64,000 nucleotides of DNA from Bacteroides clarus YIT 12056 (GTDB lineage: Bacteria; Bacteroidota; Bacteroidia; Bacteroidales; Bacteroidaceae): the NCBI RefSeq assembly GCF_900129655.1, contig NZ_FQWK01000003.1, positions 496,001 through 560,000 on the forward strand, given 5' to 3'. Under the pieces are notes generated by a model. It did no database searches and had not been told where the DNA came from. It saw only the letters and a list, made by a program, of their open reading frames with translations. This document shows positions 45,405-53,727 of this stretch, piece by piece; position 1 is the first letter of the stretch, and each line of letters begins with the position of its first letter. Position numbers and translations under genes: made by a program.

Positions 45405-46286
45405 ATGAACGAACTGCCGGAAATATACAAACGCATTGAGTACCTGCGCAACAAAGGTGTAAAGATGAAAGAGATAGCCGACCATACCAATATGGCGGCA
45501 AGCGTATTGTCCTCGCTCTACTCAAGCGTATTGCCCACCTATATCGGGTGCATTAAAAAAGGTAATAATGAAGAAGAAGCACTGGACTATGCGCTGTCGC
45601 AAGTGAACAATGTGTCGAAAAAACGCCTTCTCGGTAATCTGAAAGAATTAAAAGAGCGACTGTACGAACTGGAACCCGCCGCTGCCACCGGACAGAAAGA
45701 GAATCCCTTTCTGGACATGATATCGGAAGAAATGCTCCGCTCAGTGCAAGACGCGTACAATTATAGCGGCATATACATCAGTTACAGCCTTTCTTCCTCA
45801 ACCAACGCCCTGAAAGTGGAGCCTTACCTTATCACGACATCCGAAAACAACGATTATGTCAAGGTCATACACATGAGCGCCTACAACACTACCCACTTCG
45901 GCACAGGTATCTTCAGCAATCATCAGAATTCCTACATTATGTTCAACGAACGGGAATCTCCGCAAATGGCCTTATTCACAATCTATCTGCAACTGCCCAT
46001 GTACGATTTCCCGCACATGCTCAAAGGCCTCTACCTCTGTCTGGATTATAACCGCAACCCGATAGCCCGAAGAATCATCTTCATCAAATACTCGGACAGC
46101 ACCAACATGGATGACTTTCTGGAGCTGAAGGGCGCTATCATCCCTAAAGAAGAACTGACGGAAGAGCAAATACCTTATTATAATTATACCTGCCAACCGG
46201 GCGATTATATCAAAACCTGCTCTGTCCCCTCTCCCCTTCTCAATGAAAAGGATTTGGAAAGAGAAAAGAAAATGCTTGAAATCTGA
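45405..46286 (+). CDS. Helix-turn-helix protein, divergent to phosphonate operon
   Basis: The product is a 293-residue protein. An N-terminal helix-turn-helix-like segment (about 5-45, ELPEIYKRIEYLRNKGVKMKEIADHTNMAASVLSSLYSSVLP) suggests DNA binding. The remaining 230 residues form an unknown domain with KVIHMSAYNTTHFGTGIF and a C-terminal charged tail. I do not recognise this domain. It may be the regulator of the divergently transcribed phosphonate genes, with the palindromes between them as targets. The ATG at 45405 is chosen because it starts the helix-turn-helix, with the upstream in-frame part being leader. Confidence 0.75.
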   Translation: MNELPEIYKRIEYLRNKGVKMKEIADHTNMAASVLSSLYSSVLPTYIGCIKKGNNEEEALDYALSQVNNVSKKRLLGNLKELKERLYELEPAAATGQKENPFLDMISEEMLRSVQDAYNYSGIYISYSLSSSTNALKVEPYLITTSENNDYVKVIHMSAYNTTHFGTGIFSNHQNSYIMFNERESPQMALFTIYLQLPMYDFPHMLKGLYLCLDYNRNPIARRIIFIKYSDSTNMDDFLELKGAIIPKEELTEEQIPYYNYTCQPGDYIKTCSVPSPLLNEKDLEREKKMLEI

Positions 46287-46310
46287 ATATTATCCAGAGT
46301 AACGTAACTT

Positions 46311-46325
46311 TGCAACTTGGTTGCA
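46311..46325. promoter_or_regulatory. TGCAAC-TTG-GTTGCA palindrome, likely operator
   Basis: The arms TGCAAC and GTTGCA are perfectly complementary, and the dyad lies 12 nt upstream of the -7 box of the metal ATPase gene. It is a good candidate for the site of the Fur-family regulator encoded downstream. Confidence 0.55.
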
Positions 46326-46337
46326 TTTCCCATTGCC

Positions 46338-46345
46338 TATCTTTG
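46338..46345 (+). promoter_or_regulatory. -7 element for the metal ATPase operon
   Basis: TATCTTTG, 20 nt before the ATG at 46365. A TTTG upstream (46309-46312) overlaps the palindrome. Confidence 0.6.
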
Positions 46346-46364
46346 CATCAAAAATAAAGATAAT

Positions 46365-48320
46365 ATGGGACATCATAGTTGTACATGTTGCTGTGCGCAT
46401 GACAATGCACAGCCAAAGAATACACCGGGAAATACCGGTTTCTTAAAGGAGTACCGGAGAATCCTGCTTTCAGCCCTTCTGCTCTTTGGCGGAATAGCCA
46501 TGAAAGCGATGAATATAAGCTTCTTCTCGGACGATACCGTCGTACTTGTCTGGTATCTGCTGGCATATCTGCCCGTAGGGTTACCCGTACTGAAAGAGGC
46601 ATGGGAAAGTATTCTGCGGAAAGATGTTTTCAGTGAATTTACACTGATGTCTATCGCTACGTTAGGGGCTTTCTATATTAAGGAATACCCGGAAGGCGTG
46701 GCAGTAATGCTGTTCTATTCATTGGGGGAATTATTTCAGGACAAAGCGGTAAGCAGAGCCAAGCGGAATATCAGCGCATTGCTTGATGTACGCCCGGAAA
46801 AGGCAACGGTTATCAGGGATAATGAGGCCGTTACCGAATCTCCCCGCAATGTACAGGTGGGTGACATTATCGAAGTGAAACCCGGGGAACGTGTTCCGCT
46901 GGACGGAACAATGCTGGGCGAATCGGCCGCATTCAACACCTCCGCCCTTACGGGCGAAAGCGTGCCCCGCACGATACGAAAAGGCGAAGAAGTACTCGCC
47001 GGAATGATTGCCACAGATAAGGTTATCAGGGTGGAAGTGACGAAGCCCTTTGAGAAGAGCGCTTTGTCGCGCATACTGGAGCTGGTGCAGAACGCGTCCG
47101 AACGCAAAGCGCCCGCCGAGCTGTTCATACGCAAGTTCGCCCGCATCTATACGCCGATTGTAACCGGGCTGGCGGTGTTGATAGTGCTGCTGCCTTTCCT
47201 CTATTCATTGGCAAACATGCAGTTCATATTCACCTTTGACGACTGGCTGTACCGGGCACTTGTATTTCTGGTCATTTCATGTCCTTGCGCTCTGGTAGTC
47301 AGCATTCCTTTGGGATACTTCGGCGGTATCGGCGCCACATCCCGCTTGGGTGTATTGTTCAAAGGCGGTAATTACCTGGATGCCATTACCAAAGTCAATA
47401 CGGTAGTCTTCGACAAGACGGGCACGCTGACCAAAGGAACGTTTGAAGTACAGTCCTGCCGCACACAACACGGCGTATCCGAAGAAAAGCTGATACAAAT
47501 CATCGCTTCCGCGGAGCGCAACAGCACACACCCCATAGCCAAGGCTATTACCGGCTACACGGAGCAAAGGCGGATATCCTTTGTTCCCACTGCGGAAGTC
47601 ACGGAAATTGCAGGTCACGGTCTTGAAACAAAGATAGACGGACAGCGCATACTGGTAGGTAACGCCCGCCTATTATCCAAATATAACGTGGAATATCCGC
47701 AGGAATTATCCAAGATTGCCGATACGGTGGTAGTCTGCGCCATCGATTCTGCCTATGCGGGTTACCTGCTGTTATCCGATACGCTGAAAGAAGACGCCCG
47801 CAAAGCCATAGAGGATTTGAAAGCTTTAAATATCAATAATATTCAGATATTATCGGGAGATAAACAAGCGATTGTCACTAACTTTGCAGAAAAGCTGGGA
47901 GTAACACAGGCTTATGGCGACTTACTGCCCGACGGCAAAGTGGAGCACATAGAGGAACTTCGGCAGAATGACGGTAATCGGATAGCTTTTGTAGGCGACG
48001 GCATCAATGACGCTCCCGTCCTCGCCTTCAGCCATGTGGGAATCGCAATGGGCGGATTGGGCAGCGACGCCGCCATTGAAACGGCCGATGTCGTAATCCA
48101 GACCGACCAGCCCTCCAAAGTAGCTACTGCGATTCGTGCCGGTAAGCAGACGCGCCGGATTGTCTGGCAGAACATTTCGCTGGCTTTCGGGGTTAAACTG
48201 TTAGTACTGATTTTAGGTGCCGGCGGATTGGCTACACTGTGGGAAGCCGTTTTTGCAGATGTCGGCGTGGCTCTTATCGCCATAGTAAACGCTATCCGCA
48301 TACAGAAACTGATAAAATAG
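46365..48320 (+). CDS. Heavy-metal P1B-type ATPase (Zn/Cd/Pb class)
   Basis: This 651-residue transporter exports divalent metal. The N-terminus is short and metal-binding (GHHSCTCCCAHDN), with no classic HMA domain. Eight helices are predicted. The CPC motif (306-308) is VISCPCALVVSIPLGYFGGIG, which with GGNYLDAI fits the Zn/Cd/Pb group. The phosphorylated Asp is 350 in DKTGTLTKG, the HP motif is in SAERNSTHPIAKAI, and GDGINDAPVLA follows. A Fur-family gene lies 14 nt downstream in the same unit, implying metal-responsive control. Copper class is unlikely from the residues around CPC. Confidence 0.94.
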   Translation: MGHHSCTCCCAHDNAQPKNTPGNTGFLKEYRRILLSALLLFGGIAMKAMNISFFSDDTVVLVWYLLAYLPVGLPVLKEAWESILRKDVFSEFTLMSIATLGAFYIKEYPEGVAVMLFYSLGELFQDKAVSRAKRNISALLDVRPEKATVIRDNEAVTESPRNVQVGDIIEVKPGERVPLDGTMLGESAAFNTSALTGESVPRTIRKGEEVLAGMIATDKVIRVEVTKPFEKSALSRILELVQNASERKAPAELFIRKFARIYTPIVTGLAVLIVLLPFLYSLANMQFIFTFDDWLYRALVFLVISCPCALVVSIPLGYFGGIGATSRLGVLFKGGNYLDAITKVNTVVFDKTGTLTKGTFEVQSCRTQHGVSEEKLIQIIASAERNSTHPIAKAITGYTEQRRISFVPTAEVTEIAGHGLETKIDGQRILVGNARLLSKYNVEYPQELSKIADTVVVCAIDSAYAGYLLLSDTLKEDARKAIEDLKALNINNIQILSGDKQAIVTNFAEKLGVTQAYGDLLPDGKVEHIEELRQNDGNRIAFVGDGINDAPVLAFSHVGIAMGGLGSDAAIETADVVIQTDQPSKVATAIRAGKQTRRIVWQNISLAFGVKLLVLILGAGGLATLWEAVFADVGVALIAIVNAIRIQKLIK

Positions 48321-48334
48321 AAAGGCAGAATCTT

Positions 48335-48769
48335 ATGAAAGAAAAGGATTATTTAGACCTGTTGGAAAAGAGAGAGATACAACCTACCGCCATACGCATA
48401 TTAGTGTTGCAGGCCATGCTAAAGGCAGGCCGCTCCGTCTCTTTACTCGATTTGGAAAATATGCTGGATACGGTTGATAAATCTTCTATCTTCCGCACCA
48501 TCACTCTTTTCCTTTCTCATCACCTGATACACAGCATTGACGACGGGTCGGGGTCGTTTAAATATGCGGTATGCAGCGCCGGCTGTTCTTGCGAAGTCAA
48601 TGATTTGCACACTCATTTTCATTGCGAAGAATGCAACAAAACATTCTGCTTCCAGAATATCCCTACGCCGGTAGTACAGGTGCCGAAAGGATTTACGCTG
48701 AGCAGTATCAACTATGTATTGAAAGGGCTTTGCCCGGAATGCGCGGCAAAGGCAACTCCCAAAGAATAA
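48335..48769 (+). CDS. Fur-family metal-responsive regulator
   Basis: A 144-residue protein with the Fur winged helix (about 15-80, REIQPTAIRILVLQAMLKAGRSVSLLDLENML). The metal-binding C-terminus has HTHFHCEECNKTFCFQN and CPECAAK; the two CxxC pairs hold the structural zinc. The arrangement also fits Zur-type proteins. Because it is co-transcribed with a Zn/Cd-type export ATPase, it may be a repressor released by zinc or a related metal. The TGCAAC/GTTGCA palindrome upstream of the operon would be the target, making it autoregulated. ATG at 48335 chosen: the upstream frame overlaps the ATPase end. Confidence 0.88.
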   Translation: MKEKDYLDLLEKREIQPTAIRILVLQAMLKAGRSVSLLDLENMLDTVDKSSIFRTITLFLSHHLIHSIDDGSGSFKYAVCSAGCSCEVNDLHTHFHCEECNKTFCFQNIPTPVVQVPKGFTLSSINYVLKGLCPECAAKATPKE

Positions 48770-48772
48770 AGA

Positions 48773-48816
48773 ACTCCCCCAATTAGTTTTATGAAACTAA
48801 TTGGGGGAGTCGTTTT
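48773..48816. terminator. Bidirectional terminator between fur-like gene and tmRNA
   Basis: ACTCCCCCAATTAGTTT pairs with AAACTAATTGGGGGAGT around a 4-nt loop (48773-48810). T runs lie on both sides, so it can serve the Fur-family gene and the convergent tmRNA. Confidence 0.85.
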
Positions 48817-48845
48817 TCCAATCTCCTGTCTTTCAACATCAAGAG

Positions 48846-49239
48846 TGGAGCTGGAGGGAATCGAACCCTCGTCCAAACGAGGAAATCATAAGCTTTCTAC
48901 ATGCTTATCTTTGCCTAAGTTTTCGTGCAACGGCAGAACCAAAGCCATCAACCGTTGCCTTATCCTCTAAAGTTTCATCCATGCCGCGAGGCCGACACGA
49001 ACTATCCCCGATTTGACTGCACCACTTGACCGGAATGCTTCGGAGCAACAGCTTCCGAGTGATGTCCCGTCCCGACACCTTGTATCGGGATTAAGCTAAT
49101 CTACTATACTTCGATTAAGCAGCAAGAGCAAATTGTCTTTCGCCAGATAAAATTTTGAAGACTGAGATTTAAGTGCAAATCAACGACGCACTGCATGCTT
49201 ACTTACCATTTCTGCCCGCTGTCAAATCCAGTCAACCCC
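48846..49239 (-). ncRNA. ssrA: Transfer-messenger RNA (tmRNA)
   Basis: The minus-strand RNA of about 394 nt rescues stalled ribosomes. The 5' end GGGGTTG pairs with CAGCTCC at the 3' end to form the acceptor, with A as discriminator. The T arm contains GGGTTCGATTCCC. The tag reading frame gives GERQFALAA then TAA, ending in the usual ALAA degradation signal. Resume codon is GGC. The 3' CCA is not encoded. A TATCTTTG box (49272-49279) precedes it. The 5' end is given as processed. Confidence 0.96.
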
Positions 49240-49271
49240 GGATATTTATAACTTGCAGAAGTTATGTGGGC

Positions 49272-49279
49272 GCAAAGAT
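49272..49279 (-). promoter_or_regulatory. -7 element for tmRNA
   Basis: The minus strand reads TATCTTTG, 33 nt before the mature 5' end, leaving a short leader to be removed by RNase P. Confidence 0.6.
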
Positions 49280-49337
49280 ACAAATTATTTTCCTTATTAT
49301 GATTCTTATCCGGCAAATTTATACCTTAGTTAACAGC

Positions 49338-50186
49338 TTACTCAAACCGGAAAGCTGCCGCACACGCATATCCCTCTTCATAAAGAGCAGTCAGTTTGTT
49401 TATATCTCTTTCGATGCGGTCTACCACTATCGGCTTTTGCGGGCGTATAACGGTAATCTCCCCCGCATCTTCCAGCCGTTCCACCAATTCCAGCTGCTCA
49501 TTGTAGACACTGCTGCGCCGATTGATTGCCTCACGCAAATGAGGATATTTCTTATAAATAAAAGGCGGAACTTTAGTCCCTTGAATATCCTTACGGTAGC
49601 CCCGGTTACGTGTCAGCACCACTACATTGCGGTCGTAACCGTCCCGGCGGGCGCGCATCAAAGGAATACTGTCCACAATGCCGCCATCCAGCATCGGGAT
49701 ATCATCCACATAGGTAATGGGGCAAACAAAAGGCAGACTGCTCGAAGCGCGGACAATATCAATGACCCGTTCCTTATTCCGTTTTTCCTCAAAGTAATTG
49801 GCTTCCCCCGTCAGGCAGTTGGTCGTTACCATGACAAAACGTTCCGGGCGACGGAAATACGCATCATAATCGTACGGCAGGATATGTTCGGGAAACTCCC
49901 TGAACAGCAAGTCGAAATCCATGATATTGCGCTTTTTCAGCAGATACTTCAGTCCGATATAATTATATTTCTCCAACAGGTCTATATTGCTATACTTGGC
50001 ACGTCCCCGCTGCCCCGACATATACGACAGTCCATTACATGCGCCTGCACTGACGCCAATCGTATAAGGAAAGCGGATACCCCGGTCCATAAAATTATCC
50101 AACACGCCGCAAGTAAAGACGCCGCGCATGCCGCCACCCTCAAGAACCAGGCCGCTTTGATTGTCCATACGTACTATTTTCTCCAT
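49338..50186 (-). CDS. Patatin-like phospholipase family protein
   Basis: The 282-residue protein is a patatin-type serine hydrolase. The oxyanion motif GLVLEGGGMRG is at about 12-22. The nucleophile Ser46 is in GVSAGA, and the catalytic Asp is in MLDGGIVDS (about 172), so the Ser-Asp dyad is intact. Substrate is probably a phospholipid or lipid ester. The overall shape is that of YjjU-like proteins. It is encoded divergently from the C1 peptidase gene with facing promoters. Confidence 0.92.
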   Translation of the reverse strand: MEKIVRMDNQSGLVLEGGGMRGVFTCGVLDNFMDRGIRFPYTIGVSAGACNGLSYMSGQRGRAKYSNIDLLEKYNYIGLKYLLKKRNIMDFDLLFREFPEHILPYDYDAYFRRPERFVMVTTNCLTGEANYFEEKRNKERVIDIVRASSSLPFVCPITYVDDIPMLDGGIVDSIPLMRARRDGYDRNVVVLTRNRGYRKDIQGTKVPPFIYKKYPHLREAINRRSSVYNEQLELVERLEDAGEITVIRPQKPIVVDRIERDINKLTALYEEGYACAAAFRFE

Positions 50187-50206
50187 AAGTGTCAGAATTA
50201 ACGTGC

Positions 50207-50214
50207 CAAAGATA
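50207..50214 (-). promoter_or_regulatory. -7 element for the patatin gene
   Basis: The minus strand reads TATCTTTG, 20 nt before the ATG at 50186. Confidence 0.5.
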
Positions 50215-50217
50215 GCT

Positions 50218-50245
50218 TTTGTTTACGATATTCTACCTATATTTG
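50218..50245 (+). promoter_or_regulatory. Promoter for the C1 peptidase gene
   Basis: TTTG (50218-50221) and TATATTTG (50238-50245) are 16 nt apart. They overlap the divergent patatin promoter region. Confidence 0.5.
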
Positions 50246-50278
50246 CGGCTACAACTATAAATTAATAACAATTTAATC

Positions 50279-51481
50279 ATGATGAAAAAGTCTATACTGA
50301 TCGCTGCCTTAGGACTGTTCAGTCTGAATACAATGGCACAGGACACCCCGAAAGAAGAGGGATTCGTCTTTACTACCGTAAAAGAAAACCCGATTACATC
50401 CATCAAGAACCAGAACCGTGCCGGCACATGCTGGTGCTATTCCGGACTGGCGTTCATCGAATCCGAGTTGCTCCGTATGGGCAAGGGCGAGTACGACCTG
50501 TCAGAAATGTTTATCGTGCACAACACTTACTTAGACCGTGCCGACAAAGCAGTACGCACACACGGCGATATATCTTTCTCGCAAGGCGGTTCGTTCTACG
50601 ATGTGATATACGGTATGAAAACATTCGGCCTGGTGCCCGAAGAAGAAATGCGTCCGGGAGTGATGTACGGCGATACGCTGAGCAATCATAACGAGCTGAC
50701 AGCCGTATCCGATGCCGTAGTGGCAGCCATCGCCAAAGGAAATCACCGCAAATTGCAGGCCGACAAAGACAACAACCTGCTTTGGAAGAAAGCCATCGCT
50801 TCCATACACGACATCTATTTGGGCGAACGTCCCGAAAAGTTCACCTACAAAGGCAAGGAGTATACCCCGAAGTCCTTTTACGAATCCACGGGCTTGAATG
50901 CTGATGATTACATCTCACTCACTTCCTATACTCACCACCCGTTCTACCAGCCGTTCGTTCTGGAAATCCAAGACAACTGGCGCTGGGCTTCTTCCTACAA
51001 CTTGCCTATCGACGAGCTGATGCAAGTATTCGACAATGCCATCAACAAGGGTTACACCATCGCTTGGGGCAGCGACGTAAGCGAACAGGGTTTCACACGC
51101 GACGGTGTGGCCGTTATGCCTGATGCTGAAAAAGTTCAAGAGTTAAGCGGTTCCGACATGGCGCACTGGCTGAAGATGAAACCCGAGGAAAAGAAACTGA
51201 ACAGCAAGCCGCAACCGCAAAAATGGTGCACGCAGGAAGAACGTCAGTTGGCATACGACAACTGGGAAACGACCGATGACCACGGTATGCTGATTTACGG
51301 TATCGCCAAAGACCAAGAGGGCAACGAATATTATATGGTAAAGAATTCTTGGGGACAAGCCGGCACATACAAAGGTTTGTGGTATGCTTCCAAAGCGTTC
51401 GTGCGCTACAAAACGATGAACATCATCGTTCATAAGGATGCACTGCCCAAAGACATTGCCAAGAAGCTGGGTATCAAGTAA
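50279..51481 (+). CDS. C1-family cysteine peptidase (bleomycin hydrolase-like)
   Basis: This 400-residue exported peptidase has a signal peptide ending near NTMAQ. It is a papain-fold C1B enzyme like aminopeptidase C. The catalytic Cys51 is in NQNRAGTCWCYSG, His335 in TDDHGMLIYG, and Asn in MVKNSWGQAGTYKG. The periplasmic location is unusual for cytosolic bleomycin hydrolases but common in Bacteroides. The C-terminus lacks the usual gated tail, ending KKLGIK. A dyad array follows its stop. Confidence 0.93.
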   Translation: MMKKSILIAALGLFSLNTMAQDTPKEEGFVFTTVKENPITSIKNQNRAGTCWCYSGLAFIESELLRMGKGEYDLSEMFIVHNTYLDRADKAVRTHGDISFSQGGSFYDVIYGMKTFGLVPEEEMRPGVMYGDTLSNHNELTAVSDAVVAAIAKGNHRKLQADKDNNLLWKKAIASIHDIYLGERPEKFTYKGKEYTPKSFYESTGLNADDYISLTSYTHHPFYQPFVLEIQDNWRWASSYNLPIDELMQVFDNAINKGYTIAWGSDVSEQGFTRDGVAVMPDAEKVQELSGSDMAHWLKMKPEEKKLNSKPQPQKWCTQEERQLAYDNWETTDDHGMLIYGIAKDQEGNEYYMVKNSWGQAGTYKGLWYASKAFVRYKTMNIIVHKDALPKDIAKKLGIK

Positions 51482-51505
51482 CCTGAAGACCGACAATCGA
51501 GACAC

Positions 51506-51615
51506 GTATAGTTTACTATCGTTTACCCAAAACAAATTAAGAGTTTAATAGCAATAAACAGGCAGTTTATTGCTATTAAACTCTTAATTTATCCCCATTA
51601 AACCGGGAGTTTATT
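51506..51615 (+). repeat. 22-bp-period dyad array, locus C
   Basis: Five contiguous 22-nt units start at 51506, 51528, 51550, 51572 and 51594. Units 3 and 5 read TAAAC-N5-GTTTA with arms at unit positions 6-10 and 16-20, and unit 4 has TAAAC-N5-ATTTA with one mismatch. Unit 2 has CAAAT-N5-GTTTA, and unit 1 has GTTTA at both places. The same 5-5-5-7 geometry as arrays A and B is kept with unrelated sequence. The array sits between two convergent genes. Confidence 0.8.
51537..51587. terminator. 23-bp perfect hairpin between convergent genes
   Basis: The 23 nt of 51537-51559 are the exact reverse complement of 51565-51587 with a 5-nt loop AGGCA. It is embedded in array C and may act as a two-way terminator. 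It has only modest T runs. Confidence 0.6.
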
Positions 51616-51641
51616 TCGCCAAAGCTTATCTCCGCTTTTTC

Positions 51642-53402
51642 TCATCTTACCCTCTTTATATCATCCGCTATCTGCGACGCTGTCAAACGGTTATCCCGCA
51701 ACAACTCGCTTATGTCATAGCGGTCTGCAAACTCTTTCTTGATACCATAATTCAAGACTTTCATATCCGACGAAGCATAGTAACGGGCAATCTTCTCTCC
51801 AAAGCCGCCATCGAGCACACCGTCTTCCAGAGTAACCACCAATGTATGATCGCACTTCAAGTCCTCGAGCAGTTCTTCGTCCACACCCGTAATGAAACGA
51901 GGGTTGACAAGCGTTGCATCGATTCCGGTGTCCTCTTTCAGCTTCCTGACTACTTCCTCACCCAATTGATAGAAAGAACCAAGTCCGAGAACGGCAACCT
52001 TTTCGCCACGGCGCGACACTTCATAGCGGTTCAGCAGCTTGCCATAATCCTTTTCCGGCTCGATGCCGCGTGAAATAACCCCGTTGGCGGGAACACGGAC
52101 GGCCACCGGATGCTTCGTCTGGTGAATGCCCCACTCCAACATAGCCAGATACTCCTCACGGCAGGTTGGAGCCAGATAGACCATATTCGGAATATTGCCG
52201 ATGACCGGAATATCAAAAAGACAAAGGTGAGTGACATCGTTCATGCTCGACGCGCCGCCCCAAAAGACGAGAATCAATGCCGGATTGTTATTAATACACA
52301 GGTCTTGCGACAGCTGGTCGTAGGCACGCTGGATGAAAGTACTGTATACACCGAAGACAGGTTTTCCACCACCGGCAGCAATGGCGGAAGCCATGGCAAC
52401 GGCATGTTCCTCGGCAATGCCCACATCAACAAACTGACGTCCCGCCTCTTCGCGACGCTCCGCCGTAAAGCCGAAAACAGTGGGTGTACCCGCTGTGATA
52501 CCGACAATGGTACGGTCTCGCTTCATCTCTTGCAGCAGGTAACGTGCCGTAAGGTCGCCATAATCTTCTTCATTACCGAAGTCAACCGACGGGTTACCCG
52601 TTTCCAAACTAAACGGAATACTGTAATGGAAACGTTCTTGCTGCTGCTCGGCAAGACGGTAGCCTTTACCTTTAAGGGTATTGATGTGCACCACAACCGG
52701 ATGGTCGATATCTTTCACTTTTTGGAAAGCGCTTATCAATGCCTGCACATCATTACCGTCTTTTACGTACAGATAGTCCAATCCCATAGCGGTAAAGAAA
52801 TTGCAAGGCGCCTGCCCGTCGGTATCACGCAACAGTTGCAGGTTACGATACAGTCCGCCATGGTTTTCGGCAATGGACATTTGGTTATCGTTCACAATCA
52901 CGATGAAGTTCGTACCTAATTCGGCGGCATTGTTCAATCCTTCGAAAGCCTCGCCGCCGCTTAAAGAGCCGTCACCGATTACGGCTATCACATTGCCCGT
53001 ATCACCTTTCAAATCACGCGCTTTGGCCAGTCCGGTGGCAAGGCTGACGGAAGTCGACGTATGTCCGATGACGAAGAAGTCGTGTTCGCTTTCCGACGGT
53101 TCGGTGTAGCCCGACACTTCATCATACTCGGCAGCGTTCATAAATGCCGCCTTACGCCCCGTCAATATCTTGTGCGTATAGCTTTGGTGGGAAACGTCGT
53201 AAACAATCTTGTCTATCGGTGAATTGAATACGTAATGCAAGGCAATGGTAGCCTCTACCATACCCAGGTTCGGCCCTACATGACCGCCATGTTCGCTCAG
53301 CTTTTTCAGCAATACGCTGCGCACTTCTTCACTCAATGTTTCCAGTTCGCCCGCCGAAAGCCGTTTCACGTCGGCAGGCCCGTTAATCTTTTCTATATAC
53401 AT
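51642..53402 (-). CDS. DXS-like thiamine-diphosphate enzyme (divergent paralog)
   Basis: This 586-residue enzyme has the full transketolase-like layout of 1-deoxyxylulose-5-phosphate synthase: ThDP site VIGDGSLSGGEAFEGLNNA with IVNDNQMSI, a HTSTSVS segment, and a central VDVGIAEEHAVAMASAIA with the catalytic Glu. It differs from canonical DXS where substrate is bound: the RAG and DGPTH motifs are replaced by WGGASSMNDVTHLCLFD, and DVGHQAY is DVSHQSY. It is also shorter than usual (about 620-640). It may be a true second DXS or another ThDP enzyme. A near-palindrome lies in its leader. Confidence 0.85.
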   Translation of the reverse strand: MYIEKINGPADVKRLSAGELETLSEEVRSVLLKKLSEHGGHVGPNLGMVEATIALHYVFNSPIDKIVYDVSHQSYTHKILTGRKAAFMNAAEYDEVSGYTEPSESEHDFFVIGHTSTSVSLATGLAKARDLKGDTGNVIAVIGDGSLSGGEAFEGLNNAAELGTNFIVIVNDNQMSIAENHGGLYRNLQLLRDTDGQAPCNFFTAMGLDYLYVKDGNDVQALISAFQKVKDIDHPVVVHINTLKGKGYRLAEQQQERFHYSIPFSLETGNPSVDFGNEEDYGDLTARYLLQEMKRDRTIVGITAGTPTVFGFTAERREEAGRQFVDVGIAEEHAVAMASAIAAGGGKPVFGVYSTFIQRAYDQLSQDLCINNNPALILVFWGGASSMNDVTHLCLFDIPVIGNIPNMVYLAPTCREEYLAMLEWGIHQTKHPVAVRVPANGVISRGIEPEKDYGKLLNRYEVSRRGEKVAVLGLGSFYQLGEEVVRKLKEDTGIDATLVNPRFITGVDEELLEDLKCDHTLVVTLEDGVLDGGFGEKIARYYASSDMKVLNYGIKKEFADRYDISELLRDNRLTASQIADDIKRVR

Positions 53403-53449
53403 AGCTTTTATTAAAATATATTGATTTAAAATTATTCTTGATTATCAGG

Positions 53450-53470
53450 TATCAGAAATATTTCCTGATA
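53450..53470. promoter_or_regulatory. Near-palindrome at the start of the DXS-like transcript
   Basis: TATCAGAAATATTTCCTGATA is nearly self-complementary (TATCAG and CTGATA arms around AAATATTT). It lies 13 nt downstream of the -7 box, so it is either an operator or a 5' stem-loop. Confidence 0.45.
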
Positions 53471-53482
53471 TATTCAACGCTG

Positions 53483-53490
53483 CAAAAATA
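53483..53490 (-). promoter_or_regulatory. -7 element for the DXS-like gene
   Basis: The minus strand reads TATTTTTG, about 80 nt upstream of the start codon at 53402. Confidence 0.45.
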
Positions 53491-53622
53491 CAACGGAAGA
53501 AACATTCGGGAAGTAGACGAATTACGGTTTGAATTACCATTTTTACGTTTTGCGTTTTTGCTCAAAATCTTCTCGGATGTGCATTTTTTACTTTGTTTTC
53601 TTGTCAAACCCAACTCTTTGCG

Positions 53623-53630
53623 TAAATTTG
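53623..53630 (+). promoter_or_regulatory. -7 element for the etf operon
   Basis: TAAATTTG, with TTGT at 53601-53604 (18 nt upstream). It leaves a leader of about 95 nt before the etfB ATG, with a small GTAG/CTAC hairpin. The rest of the 325-nt gap holds no gene. Confidence 0.55.
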
Positions 53631-53727
53631 CACGCTGATAGTTAACCGGATAATTTCAGTAGCAGGACTCTACTACTCCTATTCCCGGCACTGACATGTA
53701 GAAATACTAATACTAATTATTAATAGC

